Shown: piece after piece, positions 61,304 to 64,000 of the stretch | How positions within the stretch are numbered: the first letter of the stretch is position 1 | How the letters are laid out: each line of letters starts with the position of its first letter | Assembly: GCF_026212465.1 (NCBI RefSeq) | Contig: NC_080061.1 | Span: 21,379,695-21,443,694 of the forward strand | Length of the DNA: 64,000 nt | Reading direction: 5' to 3' | DNA from: Amaranthus tricolor | Lineage: Eukaryota > Streptophyta > Magnoliopsida > Caryophyllales > Amaranthaceae | The notes under the pieces: model-generated | The model's database searches: none | Seen by the model: only the letters and a program-made list of their open reading frames with translations | Told to the model about the DNA's origin: nothing | Program-made: the position numbers and the translations under genes

Positions 61304-64000
61304 TTGATCCTTGTTGATTATTCATCGATCATTGTTCAACGATCATTGATCCTTGTTCATTATGTATCATTTCATTCTTCATTGATCATTGATCCTTGTT
61401 CATTCTTCATCGTTCATTCTTCAATGATCATTGATCCTTGTTGATTATTCATCGATCATTGTTCAACGATCATTGATGCTTGTTCCTTATGCATCAATTC
61501 ATTCTTCATTGATCATTGATCCCTGTTCATTCTTCATCGTTCATTCTTCAATGATCATTGATCCTTGTTGATTGTTCATTGATCATTGTTCAAAGATCAT
61601 TGATCCTTGTTCATTCTTCATCGTTCATTCTTCATTGATCATTGATCCTTGTTCATTCTTCATCGTTCATTCTTCAATGATCATTGATCCTTGTTCATTA
61701 TTCATCGCTCATTGTTCAATGATCATTTATCCTTGTTCATTATTCATCGTTCATTCTTAAATGATCAAATATCCTTGTTCATTCTTTATCGTTCATTGTT
61801 CAATGATCATTGATCCTTGTACATTCTTAATCGTTAATTCTTAAATGATCATTGATCCTAGTTCACTATTCATCCTTCATTCTTTATTAATCATTGATCC
61901 TTGTTCATTCTTTATTGTTCATTCTTCAATGATCATTGATCCTTGTTGATTATTCATCGATCATTGTTCGACGATCATTGATCCTTGTTCATTATGCATC
62001 AATTCGTTCTTCAATTATCATTGATCCTTGTTCATTCTTCATCGTTCATTGTTCAATGATCATTGATCCTTGTACATTCTTTATCGTTCATTCTTCAATG
62101 ATCATTGATCCTTATTGATTATTCATCGATCATTATTCAACGATCATTGATCGTTGTTCATTATGCATCAATTCATTCTTCATTGATCATTGATCCTTGT
62201 TCATTCTTCATCGTTCATTCTTCAATAATCATTGATCCTTGTACATTCTTCATCGTTCATTCTTCAATGATCATTGATCCTTGTTCATTATTCATCATTC
62301 ATTCTTCATTGATCATTGATCCGTGTTCATTCTTCATCGTTCATTCTTCAATGATCATTGATCCTTGTTGATTATTCATCGATCTTTGTTCAACGATCAT
62401 TGATCGTTGTTCATTATGTATCAATTCATTCTTCATTGATCATTGATCCTTGTTCATTCTTCATCGTTCATTCTTCAATGATCATTGATCCTTGTACATT
62501 CTTCATCGTTCATTATTTAATGATCATTGATCCTTGTTCATTATTCATCGTTCATTCTTCGTTGATCATTGATCCTTGTTCATTCTTCATCGTTCATTCT
62601 TCAATGATCATTGATCCTTGTTCATTATTTCTCGATCATTGTTCAATGATCGTTGATCCTTGTAACTTCATTATCGTTCATTCTTCAATGATCATTGATC
62701 CTTGTAAATTCTTTATCGTTCATTCTTCAATGATCATTGATCCTTGATCATTATTCATCGTTCATTCTTCATTGATCATTGATCCTTATTCATTCATCAT
62801 CGTTCATTCTTCAATGATCATTGATCCTTGTTGATTATTCATCGATCATTGTTCAACGATCATTGATCCTTGTTCATTATGTATCAATTCATTCTTCATT
62901 GATGATTGATCCTTGTTCATTCTACATCGTTCATTCTTCAATGATCATTGATCCTTGTACATTCTTCATTGTTCATTCTTCAATGATAATTTGTCCCTTT
63001 TCATGTTTCATCGTTCATTCTTCATTGATCATTGATCCTTGTTCATTCTTCATCGTTCATTCTTCAATGATTATTGATCCTTGTTCATAATTCATCGATG
63101 ATTGTTCAATGATCATTGATCCTTGTTCATTATTCATCGTTCATTGTTCAATGATCATTGATTCTTGTACATTCTTCATCGTCATTCGTCAGTGGTCATT
63201 GATCGTTGTTCAATATTCATCGTTCATTGTTCATTGGTCATTGATCCTTGTTCATTCTTCATCGTTCATTCTTCAATGGTCATTGATCCTTGTTCATTAT
63301 TCATCAATCATTGTTCAATGATCATTGATCCTTGTTCATTATTCCTCATTCTTTCTTAAATGATTATTGATACTTGTTCATTCTTCAACTTTCATTCTTC
63401 ATTGATCATTTATCCTTGTTCATTATTCATCGTTCATTCTTCATTGATCATTGATCCGTGTTCATTCTTCATCGTTCATTCTTCAATGATCATTGATCCT
63501 TATTGATTATTCATCGATCATTATTCAACGATCATTGATCGTTGTTCATGATGCATCAATTCATTCTTCATTGATCATTGATCCTTGTTCATTCTTCAAT
63601 AATCATTGATCCTTGTACATTCTTCATCGTTCATTCTTCAATGATCATTGATCCTTGTTCATTATTCATCGTTCATTATTCATTGATCATTGATCCGTGT
63701 TCATTCTTCATCGTTCATTCTTCAAAGATCATTGATCCTTGTTGATTATTCATCAATTATTGTTCAACGATCATTGATCGTTATTCATTATGCATCAATT
63801 CATTCTTCATTGATCATTGATCCTTGTTCATTCTTCATCGTTCACTCTTCAATGATCATTTATCCTTGTACATTCTTCATCGTTCATTCCTCAATGATCA
63901 TTGATCCTTGTTCATTATTCATCGTTCATTCTTCGTTGATCATTGATCCTTGTTCATTCTTCATCGTTCATTCTTCAATAATCATTGATCCTTGTTGATT
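61304..64000 (+). repeat. Block G terminal, unduplicated part
   Basis: This is a mosaic of block G monomers: 61,572-61,930 resembles 52,264-52,620 and 62,105-62,400 resembles 53,182-53,460. The stretch 62,821-63,359 resembles 58,614-59,152. The array continues past the window end without a boundary. No gene is seen. Confidence 0.85.

Larger units (their letters stand above)
1..64000 (+). repeat. 42-bp satellite array filling the whole window
   Basis: The window is a head-to-tail array of a 42-bp monomer, about 1,520 copies, with no unique sequence between them. The consensus splits into three 14-bp parts and six 7-bp words: GATCATT, GATCCTT, GTTCATT, CTTCATC, GTTCATT, CTTCATT. Its composition is about 50% T, 24% C, 17% A and 10% G, so the + strand is about 74% pyrimidine. 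All monomers I read have the same orientation. Recurrent variants include ATGCATC or ATTCATC as the fourth word, GGTACATT around the third, and CTTCAAT as the sixth. Variants recur in fixed order and build HORs of 0.5 to 3.2 kb. An array this long suggests eukaryotic heterochromatin; that is inference. No protein or RNA gene was recognised on either strand. Confidence 0.99.
51595..64000 (+). repeat. HOR block G
   Basis: This block is defined by a monomer group reading GTTGATTATTCATCG, GTTCAACG, then ATGCATCAATTCATTC. The AATTCATT word is 8 bp, a +1 slip not seen in the other blocks. The GTTGATT-ATTCATC pair is the full-length, in-register form of the marker that has lost a base in blocks A, B, D and E. 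The block contains a 3,236-bp duplication, then a 1,345-bp duplication, and runs off the window end. Confidence 0.9.

Noticed and set aside
1..64000. CRISPR array
   Set aside because: There are regular repeats but no unique spacers; the parts between recurring words are themselves the repeat. No cas gene is present.
1..64000. Telomere or interstitial telomeric repeat, given the 7-bp word
   Set aside because: The words lack the G-rich TTTAGGG or TTAGGG pattern on either strand; the satellite is G-poor on + and has no runs of G or C longer than three.
1..64000. Bacterial replication origin, because of the dense GATC sites
   Set aside because: Density near that of oriC is reached everywhere simply from two GATC per monomer. 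I saw no DnaA box clusters and no flanking replication genes.
1..64000. CENP-B box as evidence for a centromere
   Set aside because: TTCG occurs in the markers (TTCTTCGATC), but the required downstream CGGG is absent everywhere I looked. Centromeric identity is not supported by motif.
1..64000. ATGCAT-containing monomers as octamer or homeodomain sites
   Set aside because: The match is short, AT-rich and one base off known octamer sites. With over a thousand AT-rich monomers, such matches are expected by chance.
30..64000. TCAATGATCATTGA palindrome as a terminator or hairpin
   Set aside because: It has no loop and a weak AT-rich stem. There is no gene upstream to terminate, so I keep it only as a possible protein-binding dyad.
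1..64000. Insertion sequences or LTR elements bounded by the HOR units
   Set aside because: HOR units have no coding content, no terminal inverted repeats and no target duplications; their ends are only convenient markers in a continuous array.

Overview
The whole 64 kb window is one uninterrupted head-to-tail satellite DNA array. I find no gene, RNA gene, transposon, CRISPR array or stretch of unique sequence in it. The unit is a 42-bp monomer (about 1,520 in tandem), AT-rich (about 67% in the consensus), and all copies I read point the same way. The monomer is six variants of one 7-bp word: GATCATT, GATCCTT, GTTCATT, CTTCATC, GTTCATT, CTTCATT (or CTTCAAT). Tens of kilobases of such an array, with layered higher-order repeats (HORs), point to a eukaryotic chromosome (pericentromeric, subtelomeric or sex/B-chromosome heterochromatin) in a long-read assembly. 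The sequence does not identify the species, and I do not claim one.

Layout by HOR family: A, 1 to about 10,700 (HORs of 1.5-2.05 kb); B, about 10,700-17,500 (short, scrambled units of 0.5-1.3 kb plus a 4.7-kb-spaced duplication); C, about 17,500-26,200 (units of 1.8-2.3 kb with no slip marker); D, about 26,200-34,100 (two copies of 2,952 and 2,658 bp); E, about 34,100-46,700 (a 1,308-bp unit with a 1,518-bp long form); a C-like segment at 46,700-47,700; F, about 47,700-51,600 (nearly uniform monomers); G, about 51,600-64,000 (a 3,236-bp duplication, then a 1,345-bp duplication). Boundaries are approximate because all blocks share the same monomer.

The most striking regularity is a 7-bp register kept across the window. 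Insertions and deletions between copies are nearly always 7, 14, 42 or another multiple of 7. A recurrent marker word has lost one base. All 30 intervals between its 31 copies from 736 to 46,662 equal 6 modulo 7, except two that equal 3, and each of those two spans the same 10-bp deletion. Block G periods (3,236; 1,345; 4,207) fit the register once its own +1 and -1 slips are counted.

The long open frames on the + strand follow from 42 being 14 codons with no stop in one frame. Frames break wherever a 7- or 14-bp step or a point mutation occurs, so I annotate no CDS. The features below are HOR units and nested duplications; they record a history of unequal exchange and segmental amplification rather than genes acting together.
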